A DNA stretch of 64,000 bases, from positions 62,001 to 126,000 of the forward strand of contig DATENM010000153.1 of assembly GCA_035275065.1 (NCBI GenBank), given 5' to 3'. Below the pieces are notes generated by a model, which had not been told where the DNA came from, ran no database searches, and was given only the letters and a program-made list of their open reading frames with translations. This stretch comes from Blastocatellia bacterium (GTDB taxonomy: Bacteria > Acidobacteriota > Blastocatellia > UBA7656). Positions 44,554 to 52,552 of this stretch are shown one piece after another (position 1 is the stretch's first letter; each line of letters opens with the position of its first letter). A program made the translations under genes and the position numbers.

Positions 44554-44837
44554 CCGATTAAGCCACCTTCCGTGCGGTTCGTTTCCCGAAGATACTCAAT
44601 GCGTTCATCGAGGATGCCGGCAATCATACCGGTCTGGCGAATATATTCCTGAAAGCGTTGCGCCGTGCGCATCCAACCGGCGCGGAATTGATCCGCCGCA
44701 TCGCCTTCATAAACGCTGCTGAATTGACGCCAAGTGTTATCCAGATAATCGTATTCGGCCTGCAATTGAGACAGGTGCAGTCCCAGCGTCCGCCGGTATT
44801 CTTCCAGGCCGGCAAGTAATATTCTTGAGTCAGCCAC
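44550..44837 (-). CDS. WXG100-like small helical protein
   Basis: 95 residues. A helical hairpin with Trp in the turn region (YLDNTWRQFSSVYEGDAADQ) and a second helix with Trp and heptad leucines (FRAGWMRTAQRFQEYI, GILDERIEYL) fits the ESX/WXG100 pattern in length and layout, though the strict Trp-x-Gly is replaced by Trp-Arg-Gln. It overlaps its neighbours by 8 and 4 bases. WXG100 proteins are secreted or adaptor dimers of type VII-like systems. Confidence 0.75.
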   Translation of the reverse strand: MADSRILLAGLEEYRRTLGLHLSQLQAEYDYLDNTWRQFSSVYEGDAADQFRAGWMRTAQRFQEYIRQTGMIAGILDERIEYLRETNRTEGGLIG

Positions 44838-45102
44838 CTTGTAAGTACCTCCTTAGGGTTTGCAGCTTGACGGTCAGAAACTCAGCGTAGTTCGGCCCTT
44901 CTGAATGGATATAACGCTTCATGGTGGCTTCAAACGGCCCCCAGATCGAATCGTAGTGCTTGCGCATTTCATCCTGCCAGTAAGGCGAGACATATTCATG
45001 CCGCGATTCCAGATCCGCCACGGTGCCGCGTAAATGCTCATTGAAGCTGACTAGCGCGCGATGAAAATTCTGCATCTGGATGAATTGATCGTCCATACTC
45101 AT
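44830..45102 (-). CDS. WXG100-like small helical protein (second)
   Basis: 90 residues. SPYWQDEMRKHYDSIWGPFE carries two Trp residues, one in an IWGP sequence, between two amphipathic helices (FHRALVSFNEHLRGTVADLE and LTVKLQTLRRYL). Length and layout match a WXG100 partner; a pair with the following gene as heterodimer is plausible. The start overlaps the ATPase stop by four bases, which points to translational coupling. The ribosome site is GGAGG inside the ATPase end. Confidence 0.7.
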   Translation of the reverse strand: MSMDDQFIQMQNFHRALVSFNEHLRGTVADLESRHEYVSPYWQDEMRKHYDSIWGPFEATMKRYIHSEGPNYAEFLTVKLQTLRRYLQGG

Positions 45103-47972
45103 CGGTGATTCCTCCGTGTTGCCAGCCCCTCGCCGATCAGGCGAAGCTGGTCGATCAATGATTCGTTCTGGGCCACCATCGCGGCATCGCTACTGTAGGG
45201 TTTGAATCGCACGCTTTTATCGTTCTCCAAATCCAGATACAAGGCGCAGACTGGCGTCGGGCCTTCCATTTGCAATTGTGAGGCTTTGCGGCTTCGGGTC
45301 AATGCGTGCGAGTCATCCTCCGACATCTGTAGGGCGACCCGGTGGCGGAAGTTGATCAGTCCGCGGCGCTCTTCCACGACATTGGCCATGGGCCTGACAC
45401 CGGAGAAGCTGAGAATCAAATGGATGCCGAGCGATGGCCCTTCAACATAGAGCCTTCTCAATATCTCGGCGAGCGGCGAATCGACCGTACCGCCATAGGC
45501 ATCCGCCTTGCGCCGCATCGCTTCGATGCCGTCCAGTTCGGTCATCGTAACGAATATCGACGGCTCGCTCATCATGGTCTGTTCGCCCAAGCCTTGACGG
45601 CGGTTCAATTCATGGCTCAGGTCATTCAGGAATAACTCTGCTTTCGCGGCCTCTTGGCTGAACTGCGTCGTGTAGCCGCTGGGCAGCAGAAGCGAATTGC
45701 AAACCGCCTGGAGTACGCCGTTCCACTGCGATCCCTGGATGCTGCGGTCTAAGATGATGAATTGGGTGCCGCTCGGATCAGTGTTCGCTGCAAGGCTGGT
45801 AAGGATAGCTGCCAGCATCCCGTAGCGTGCGGCATTCGCGCCGCCGACAATCATCGCGTTTTCGCCGACGCGCCGGCGGAACACCATCATCGCTTGCCCG
45901 CGCACATTGAACTGTTGGCCGAGCCACACGGCCCGTGGCTGCTCCGCATAGAACCAGTCAATCACGCCCAGTCCGCCGGTCTCGATGGGCTCACGGGCAA
46001 ATGCCTGTAAGTCTTCGCCACTCGGCCATCTCACATGCCGCAGTAAGCGCGAAAGATAGGGATTATCTGACAGGCTTGGTTGCGCTTGTCCATTGAAGAC
46101 GACGCGGCGCGGCAAGCTGCTATCTGGAAGCGCACCGGCTTTGCCATTCAGCGCCGCGAGCAGTTCCTCGCGGCGGCTTGAGCTTAGATAGGCCGCCTTA
46201 CCAGGAATGTTAGCGTTATCGTCGCCGCCTCTGTCATTGACGACGATTTTCCCAGGTAGATCACAGGTGGCGATCAAAGCTTTGCCGCGGCGGCCAAATT
46301 CCGTGAGCGCCTGGATGTCGGTCGTCTTCATCTGCATGGCCATCAGCAGGTGCAAATTGCCAAAAATGGCAGTCTGGTTTAGCATCCCTGCCGCGCCGAA
46401 ACGCTGGGAAGCTAAAAGCATATGAATGCCAGCGCTGCGGCCTTGCTGAGAGAGTTGCAGCAGGTAGCTGGAAGCGTTTGCATCTTTGTCGCCTTCGAAG
46501 AGTTCCTGGTATTCATCAACCAGTAGTAGGATGCGCGGAAATTTACCTTCGGGCTCGCCCTTTTCGCGGTAGCTGATCAAATCCTGGGCCCCAACTTGCG
46601 AGAAGATGCGGTTGCGATACTCTTTCTCAGCAATCAGTTCAGCCAGGACGCTGCGAGATAGTTCCGGCGACGAGCGCAGTGAAACCACTTCCGCATGCGG
46701 CAGGTGACGGTACGGTTGAAACTCCACGCCGTCTTTGCCGTCAATCAAATAGAAGCGCAATTCTTCAGGGCTATAGCGAACGGCAAGTCCACAAATCAAG
46801 ACATGGTATAAATTGGATTTGCCGGAACCCGTCATGGCGCCAAGCATTCCATGGGCGCAGGGTTGATTATCGTGATTGACCCCAAACCATAATTTCAGCT
46901 TCTCGCCGCCGCCGCGCGCGCCAATCGGGGTTTCAATTATTCGGGTGCTGGTTTCTCGCCACCAGTGACTTTCCTCCAACCCTGCGATGCTGTCCCAATC
47001 TAACAGGCGTTCGGGCGGTTTTGCCGCACTGAGCGTTTGAAAAAGCTGGCTCTGCAATTCAGGCGACGGCGCAGAATCAGCCTGTAATCTTAAATTCAAT
47101 GGGGTGAGTGCGGCGGCGTCATCCGCGTCAATATAAATCGCGTTCTTGAATGCGTTCATACTCATATCGCGCGGAAGCTCGTGATTCTGATTGTAATGAA
47201 TGAACAGATAGGTCCCGGCGGCGGGGCCGGTATTGCCGATGCTTTGCAGTGCTTCAATTGCCCGGCGATCATATTGATTCGGGAAATCGGCGGCGAAAAC
47301 AAATTGAAACCGCTCATTGATGCGAATCTCTTGCGGCACCAGTTCAAACGACGTGATTGAGGCATCAAGATAGCTCTCGATAATGCGCTGTATATCAACG
47401 ATGACTTGATCAAGATCACGCCGCACATCGCCCGTATTCTCACGAACCTGTGGCAAGTAGCGGCGCATGGGGAAAGCAATCCCGTTGCCGGCTGGATCCA
47501 GCAAGGTATAGCGTGCTTGATGAGGCAACATCAAGGCGGTGCGAATGAGCAGGGATTGTAGCAACATCGCCCCCTGTTCAACTGAGCGTCCGCGGCTTCT
47601 CACGATGACGGTTTTATGTTGTCCGATGAAGGGAAGGTAGGCTGGCAAACGCAGGTCGCTGCCATCGCGCCGTTCAACAAGATCGCCAATGCGAATCAGG
47701 TTTTCAATTTGGGCGGCTGCTGGATTCCACGAAGCCCACCTCGGTTCAGCCCAGTTTGCCGAACTTGAGATGGGCCGGTGCCCCAGCGAATTCTTAAACC
47801 GCTCAGAATTTGCTTTGAGAAGCGACTGGAAATAGCCATCCAGTTGGGCCGCGTTTTGCCTTCCATGATCCTGGAGCGCTTTGGCTTGGGATTGAGACTC
47901 GCGCACTTTGCGATTCAACTCTTCAATGTGAGCCTCTATTTCAGCTATTCGCATTTTTGATTGTGGAAACAT
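45099..47972 (-). CDS. FtsK/SpoIIIE-type ATPase, soluble, with tandem ATPase-like domains
   Basis: 957 residues from ATG 47972 (GGAGAATT ahead); a TTG 21 bases upstream is possible. N-terminal coiled coil (about 5-45). Three FtsK/EccC-like modules: one degenerate (about 115-295), one intact (about 330-600) with Walker A GAMTGSGKS (378-386) and Walker B LLLVDEYQELF (Asp486-Glu487), and one degenerate (about 655-930) where GGANAARYG replaces Walker A. No membrane helix, unlike EccC of type VII secretion. The two next genes are WXG100-like. Possibly a cytoplasmic translocase or assembly motor. AT-richer than the flanks. Confidence 0.85.
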   Translation of the reverse strand: MFPQSKMRIAEIEAHIEELNRKVRESQSQAKALQDHGRQNAAQLDGYFQSLLKANSERFKNSLGHRPISSSANWAEPRWASWNPAAAQIENLIRIGDLVERRDGSDLRLPAYLPFIGQHKTVIVRSRGRSVEQGAMLLQSLLIRTALMLPHQARYTLLDPAGNGIAFPMRRYLPQVRENTGDVRRDLDQVIVDIQRIIESYLDASITSFELVPQEIRINERFQFVFAADFPNQYDRRAIEALQSIGNTGPAAGTYLFIHYNQNHELPRDMSMNAFKNAIYIDADDAAALTPLNLRLQADSAPSPELQSQLFQTLSAAKPPERLLDWDSIAGLEESHWWRETSTRIIETPIGARGGGEKLKLWFGVNHDNQPCAHGMLGAMTGSGKSNLYHVLICGLAVRYSPEELRFYLIDGKDGVEFQPYRHLPHAEVVSLRSSPELSRSVLAELIAEKEYRNRIFSQVGAQDLISYREKGEPEGKFPRILLLVDEYQELFEGDKDANASSYLLQLSQQGRSAGIHMLLASQRFGAAGMLNQTAIFGNLHLLMAMQMKTTDIQALTEFGRRGKALIATCDLPGKIVVNDRGGDDNANIPGKAAYLSSSRREELLAALNGKAGALPDSSLPRRVVFNGQAQPSLSDNPYLSRLLRHVRWPSGEDLQAFAREPIETGGLGVIDWFYAEQPRAVWLGQQFNVRGQAMMVFRRRVGENAMIVGGANAARYGMLAAILTSLAANTDPSGTQFIILDRSIQGSQWNGVLQAVCNSLLLPSGYTTQFSQEAAKAELFLNDLSHELNRRQGLGEQTMMSEPSIFVTMTELDGIEAMRRKADAYGGTVDSPLAEILRRLYVEGPSLGIHLILSFSGVRPMANVVEERRGLINFRHRVALQMSEDDSHALTRSRKASQLQMEGPTPVCALYLDLENDKSVRFKPYSSDAAMVAQNESLIDQLRLIGEGLATRRNHR

Positions 47973-48334
47973 AATTCTCCGCCCTGTGTTCAATTCTCTT
48001 GGCAGCTATACCGCCACCGCAGGCATCAGCATCTAGGGCTGATCAATCTGCATGATGTGTAGGTATCACGAATTAATCCCAGGCGTTCTGGAATACCTGG
48101 GAGTTGGGTCAAACAAAGGATGCCAATTTACTGCTGCTGCTACGGTTTATTAATCCTCGCAATGAATCGTAAACCGGACTCGCTCGATGCTGTCGGTTAT
48201 CAGGATAAACCGGATTCAATGTGCCAACCAGAAATCAGCAAAGGATACCCATTCGTGCTATATATCGCTTGAAGTCTTTATTTAACCTGACCTTTAGGCT
48301 CGCTTCCAACCTGATAGGCTCGTAAGACGCGCTA

Positions 48335-48363
48335 AATGTATTCTTAGTTGCTACGTTTGTCAA
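48335..48363 (-). promoter_or_regulatory. Candidate promoter of the ATPase operon
   Basis: On the minus strand TTGACA (48363-48358), 17-base spacer, TACATT (48340-48335). It would give a leader of about 355 bases before ATG 47972, which is long and could hold control elements. Confidence 0.5.
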
Positions 48364-48665
48364 TCCTATAAGGTAATCTTTTGCAGTGCGTACAGGAAAA
48401 TTCTTGACTCCAAATAACATGTGTACAGCCAAGTTGAGGTGCCCGTGCGCTTAACTGGAATTAGTCACCTACCAGAACTATTTGCCGCTATATACCTCCC
48501 TTTACGTTTGGTTGGAACTGAACCGGCAGACGTTGCGAACTGTAGAGGAAGCGAGAATGGGAAACTTCGAGTACATCGAAGGGTGGTACAATAGCCAGCG
48601 ATGACACTCCGGGATCGCGTATCGCTCACCGATGGAGTACGAAAGCCTGCATCAGCAGATCGCTT

Positions 48666-48720
48666 GAGGCGCCCCGCCTCTTTTTCCACCCGACCTTCTC
48701 ACATCAACTCTAGAGCGGTC
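48666..48720. repeat. Right copy of the direct repeat flanking the inserted operon
   Basis: GAGGCGCCCCGCCTC then TTTTTCC, CCGACC, TCTCACATCAACTCTA and AGCGG repeat the segment at 41895-41962 in the same orientation. There is no gene just upstream on the plus strand that needs a terminator here. Confidence 0.8.
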
Positions 48721-49080
48721 TTTAAGTAAATGTAGTGTAATTCGCTTTAAAATGGCATACTGATCTTTAGTACAAGTAATGTCACCGACTGAGGCACTTC
48801 GCCCCAATGACGTCACCGGCAAGCCGCGCAAGCGATGGCGCAGGCGTTTCGGCCAGCACTCCTTCATCTCCCAAAAATTACCTTAGTGGGGAATAGGTTC
48901 GGCGTTTTTTTCGTGCTAGGATGGGCGTTCCTGGCAAACGCTGTCGTCGAGCAGCGCGACGCCACGCCGGTTTGCTTTCGGGAACGGGGCTTGCTCAACC
49001 ACGGCCTGCAACCAAGCGAAGGACATGGGCAATCCTGACTGATCGCCTGATAGTGTTAACCGATTCTGGCTAGATCGCCG

Positions 49081-49689
49081 ATGAAAAGACTTCGTTTCGC
49101 ATTCCTGGCTTGTGCGCTGCTGGCGGTGTTGTCGATCAATGGCAGCGCCCAGCAGAGCGCGGCATTGCGCGTCAGCGGCAGCGTCTCACACGCCCTCAGG
49201 CTGACCGTTGGCGGGCCGGCGTCGAGGACGCTTACTAGCGCGTCAGCTTCAGTGCAAGCAACCGTCTACGAGCAAGGCAGCGAGCAGCTCGTCGTCGCCT
49301 TGAGCGCGCCCGGTCAAACAGGACCACTCAGCATCTCGATTCCCATCGAAGTACGCACCAACGTCGCTTATGAACTGTTGGCGGCTTCGACCACTGAGGG
49401 CTGCGCGCCGATCCTTGCGGCGCACGTCGAATCGCTGCGCGCGAGCGGCCCGCAAACGGCGAACGAGGCAGTTGAGCGCGCTCGCTTCAACGCCGCGCCG
49501 GCAACGATTGATCCCATCGGAGCCGCGCTGCTCGATGGCCCGCGCGTCTCGAAAGCGGGAAACTTCTCGACGCCGACCAATGCGCTGCTGGTCAATCTGG
49601 TTGTGCAGCTCTCCGAAGCACCGCAGCCAAGCTGCGCCTGGCGTGCAACGCTGCGCCTCTCACTTCGACCGCTAACCGCTAACCCCTAG
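49081..49689 (+). CDS. Secreted beta-rich fibre-subunit-like protein (divergent, separated copy)
   Basis: 202 residues. The signal peptide ends GSAQQS. It keeps the subunit landmarks in order: LRVSGSVSHALRLTVGG, SIPIEVRTNVAYELLA, LLDGPRVSKAGNFSTPTNAL and VNLVVQLSEA, while the middle is rewritten. It has two cysteines (EGCAPI, PSCAWRA). Homology to the proteins at 35,540, 37,300 and 41,103 is seen only as a motif pattern. Its 3' end overlaps the stop of glgX by 11 bases on the opposite strand. It is probably part of the same fibre set, cut off by the inserted operon. Confidence 0.65.
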   Translation: MKRLRFAFLACALLAVLSINGSAQQSAALRVSGSVSHALRLTVGGPASRTLTSASASVQATVYEQGSEQLVVALSAPGQTGPLSISIPIEVRTNVAYELLAASTTEGCAPILAAHVESLRASGPQTANEAVERARFNAAPATIDPIGAALLDGPRVSKAGNFSTPTNALLVNLVVQLSEAPQPSCAWRATLRLSLRPLTANP

Positions 49690-51820
49690 CCCCTCTCGCC
49701 TTCAAACAGAAGACTGCCAGCGAGCGCGCTTCGACTTCGTAGCGCGCGCCGCCGCGCACCAGCTTGCGGCGGCCGCCGACCTGCCAATCCCGCGTATCAA
49801 TCAATAATTCCCATTCGGTCTTGCGGCTCTGCTCAGGCAGCGTGAAGGGCAAGGGCTCATGGTGCGCGTTGAAGAGAATCAGCAAGGTTTCATCCAGCAC
49901 GCGACGGCCGCGCTCGTCCACTTCATCGATCTGCTCGCCGGCCAGCCGTACGGTCAAGGTGCGCGCCGAATCATTGCGCCAGTCGGCTTCGGTCATCTCG
50001 GCACCGTCCAGCCGGAACCAGGCCACGTCCTTCACCTCGGAGCCGCGAATGGGGCGACCCTGGAAGAATTTTCGCCGCCGCAAGACCGGGTGACGACTGC
50101 GAAAGCGGATCAGGCGGCGGGTGAATTCCAGCAGCTTGTGCTTGTCGTCGCCGAGGTTCCAATCGAGCCAGGAGATTTCGTTATCCTGACAGTAAGCGTT
50201 GTTGTTGCCGAGTTGCGTGCGGTTGATCTCGTCGCCCGCCTGCAACATCGGCACGCCCTGCGACAGCAGCAGCGTCGCCAGGAAGTTGCGCTGCTGGCGG
50301 GCGCGCAAGGCGAGAATCTGTGGGTCATCGGTCTGGCCTTCGACGCCGCAGTTCCAACTGAGGTTGTGGTCGTGACCGTCGCGGTTATCTTCGCCATTCG
50401 CCTCGTTGTGCTTGTCGTTGTAGCTGACCAGGTCACGCAACGTGAAGCCATCGTGCGCGGTGATGAAGTTGATGCTGGCGTAAGGCCGCCGCCCGCCGCC
50501 TTCGTACAGGTCGCTGCTGCCGGTCAGGCGATAAGCGAGATCATCTATCAGCCCGGCGTCGCCGCGCCAATAACCCCGCACCGCGTCTCTGTAAATGCCA
50601 TTCCATTCGGCCCACAGCACAGGGAAGTTGCCCACCTGATAGCCGCCTTCGCCCAAATCCCACGGCTCGGCAATCAGCTTGACCTGCGACAGCACAGGGT
50701 CCTGGTGGACGATGTCAAAGAACGCGCCCAGGCGATCCACTTCATAAAGCTCGCGCGCCAGCGTCGAGGCCAGATCGAAGCGGAAGCCATCCACATGCAT
50801 CTCCAGCACCCAGTAGCGCAAGCTATCCATAATCAGTTGTAGGGTGCGCGGGTGGGTCATGTTCAGGGTGTTGCCGCAGCCTGTGAAGTCCATGTAATAA
50901 CGCTTGTCATTCGGCACTAAGCGGTAATAAGCCTGGTTATCGATGCCGCGAAAGCAGAGCGTCGGCCCCATGTGATTGCCTTCGCCCGTGTGGTTGTAGA
51001 CGACATCGAGGATGACTTCGATGCCTTCGCGGTGCAGCGTCTTGACCATCATCTTGAACTCGGCGACCTGCTGGCCCAGGTGCCCGCTGTAGGCGTAGCG
51101 CACGTCGGGCGAGAGAAAGCCGAGCGAGTTATAGCCCCAGTAATTGGTCAGGCCGCGCTCGGCCAGGTCTTTGCCGGAGATGAATTGATGCACCGGCAGC
51201 AGCTCGACCGCCGTGATGCCGAGCTTGCGCAGGTAGTCGATGACCGCCGGGTGCGCCATCGCCGCGTAGGTGCCGCGCATCTCGGGCGGCACTTCGGGAT
51301 GTTGACGGGTGAAGCCTTTGACGTGCAGCTCGTAGATCAACGTCTGATGCCACGGCGTGCGCGGCGGCGCATCATCGCCCCAACTGAAAGCCGGATCGAT
51401 GACCACGCACTTGGGCACCGCGCCGGCGCTGTCGCGGTCGTCTTTGGCGAGGTCGGCGTCCGTGTGGCCGATGGTGTAGCCAAAGACCGCGTCGCTCCAT
51501 GCGACAGTGCTGGCGATGGCCTTGGCATATGGGTCGATGAGCAGCTTCGCCGGGTTGAAGCGGTGCCCGGCGTGCGGCTCGTACGGCCCATGTATGCGAT
51601 AGCCATAAAGCTGTCCCGGCCGCGCTTCGGGAAGGTAGGCGTGCCAGACTTGATCTGTGTGATCGGTCAAGCGAATGCGCGCCGTTTCGCGCGCCGCATC
51701 GCGCTGCTCGAAGAGGCAAAGCTCAACGGCAGTGGCGTTCTCGGAAAAGATCGCGAAGTTGACGCCCGCGCCATCCCACGTCGCGCCGAGCGGGTAAGGT
51801 TGTCCCGGCCATACTCTCAT
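49679..51820 (-). CDS. glgX: Glycogen debranching enzyme GlgX
   Basis: 713 residues. CBM48-type N-terminus (YPLGATWDGAGVNFAIFSENA), then a GH13 barrel with nucleophile Asp349 in VDGFRFDLAS, acid/base Glu385 in LIAEPWDLGEGGYQ and the transition-state Asp in TAHDGFTL. The GlgX signatures LSQGVPMLQAGDE and NAYCQDNEISWLDW are present. It hydrolyses alpha-1,6 branch points of limit-dextrin side chains in glycogen, in the cytoplasm. No other glg genes are close. Monocistronic, and its end overlaps the convergent subunit gene. Confidence 0.95.
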   Translation of the reverse strand: MRVWPGQPYPLGATWDGAGVNFAIFSENATAVELCLFEQRDAARETARIRLTDHTDQVWHAYLPEARPGQLYGYRIHGPYEPHAGHRFNPAKLLIDPYAKAIASTVAWSDAVFGYTIGHTDADLAKDDRDSAGAVPKCVVIDPAFSWGDDAPPRTPWHQTLIYELHVKGFTRQHPEVPPEMRGTYAAMAHPAVIDYLRKLGITAVELLPVHQFISGKDLAERGLTNYWGYNSLGFLSPDVRYAYSGHLGQQVAEFKMMVKTLHREGIEVILDVVYNHTGEGNHMGPTLCFRGIDNQAYYRLVPNDKRYYMDFTGCGNTLNMTHPRTLQLIMDSLRYWVLEMHVDGFRFDLASTLARELYEVDRLGAFFDIVHQDPVLSQVKLIAEPWDLGEGGYQVGNFPVLWAEWNGIYRDAVRGYWRGDAGLIDDLAYRLTGSSDLYEGGGRRPYASINFITAHDGFTLRDLVSYNDKHNEANGEDNRDGHDHNLSWNCGVEGQTDDPQILALRARQQRNFLATLLLSQGVPMLQAGDEINRTQLGNNNAYCQDNEISWLDWNLGDDKHKLLEFTRRLIRFRSRHPVLRRRKFFQGRPIRGSEVKDVAWFRLDGAEMTEADWRNDSARTLTVRLAGEQIDEVDERGRRVLDETLLILFNAHHEPLPFTLPEQSRKTEWELLIDTRDWQVGGRRKLVRGGARYEVEARSLAVFCLKARGARG

Positions 51821-52120
51821 CTTCTATTGTTGTCCTCGTCGTGTGAATGCTGGGTTATAGCAGCTCGGCAAGATTGGTTAGCCGCGAAATGGAAAAGTGC
51901 ATCAGGTCAAGCCGCGCTGGCCGAAGTCGCCAGCGCCCACACCTTTAACTCTACAACAGAGCAAGGGGATAAGAACAGCCTGGGAGCGCGCGCCTCTCGC
52001 CAGCTACCCATGCGCATGCGTGAGATTGCGGGCAAGATGCCCGCGTTCCCATGCGCGTTGTCATTCGCCTGACCTGGGTTGTGGAACGCCGATGGCTATA
52101 TGAGCGATGGGAGGCGTTTT
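51821..52120. other. Spacer upstream of glgX with hairpin-type repeat
   Basis: No gene. It holds the imperfect inverted repeat 51981-52051, with TGGGAGCGCG at one end, GCGTTCCCA at the other, and the inner hairpin GCGGGCA/TGCCCGC at 52028-52044. Confidence 0.5.
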
Positions 52121-52456
52121 ATGACAATCGAAACTCTATCTGAGGACACAATCCGCAGCCTCGCGGCCCAATTCAGTACACTGCCGGAAGCCATTCAAGC
52201 AGCAACCGGCATGTATCTGCCGCCCGAGAAATCACCGGCTTTCTATGAAGGTTACGTCAATGCAATCGTGATGCTGGCGCGAATGGTCAAGGAAATGGAG
52301 GGGACCGTCAATACGGAGGTGCTGATGGCGCTGGCGGGCAAAGCGGCGCAGTTGCGCCAGGCGCTGGTTGACGAAGAAACCGACATTGCATGGCTTGATC
52401 GCATTGATGCGTGGCTCGATGCCAACGTGCGCTCAGAGGTCGCCAGAACGCATTAG
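52121..52456 (+). CDS. Hypothetical small helical protein
   Basis: 111 residues from ATG 52121, preceded by GGGAGGCGTTTT. Mostly helical and acidic: SEDTIRSLAAQFSTLPEAI, SPAFYEGYVNAIVMLARMVK, LMALAGKAAQLRQALVDEE. No signal peptide, membrane helix or cysteine. No family recognised. It stands alone, 96 bases before the penicillin-binding protein gene on the same strand, so co-transcription is possible. Confidence 0.65.
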   Translation: MTIETLSEDTIRSLAAQFSTLPEAIQAATGMYLPPEKSPAFYEGYVNAIVMLARMVKEMEGTVNTEVLMALAGKAAQLRQALVDEETDIAWLDRIDAWLDANVRSEVARTH

Positions 52457-52552
52457 GACAGTGCGGCGCAAGCGAGCGATAAGCTAACGCTCTAGTCTGC
52501 AACCTTGCGCTTTGCTCAACGCGCGGCGAGAGAAGAGAAAGGAAATCTGAAG

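Larger units (their letters stand above)
47973..49080. other. 1.1-kb spacer upstream of the operon and of the last subunit gene
   Basis: No convincing gene; short ORFs on both strands lack family similarity and codon bias. It holds a minus-strand promoter at 48335-48363, the inverted pair CGGTTTA/TAAACCG at 48145-48178 with a further ATAAACCGGA copy at 48203, and the right copy of the flanking direct repeat at 48666-48720. The part 48000-48660 is clearly AT-richer than the rest. Confidence 0.6.

Noticed and set aside
47973..48660. Insertion-sequence or integrase remnant next to the ATPase operon
   Set aside because: No terminal inverted repeats or transposase motifs could be seen despite the low GC; only the direct repeat supports an insertion.
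48235..48867. Short minus-strand ORFs in the 1.1-kb spacer (65, 74 and 71 codons)
   Set aside because: No ribosome sites, no codon bias, no recognisable motif; two overlap the flanking repeat or the promoter.
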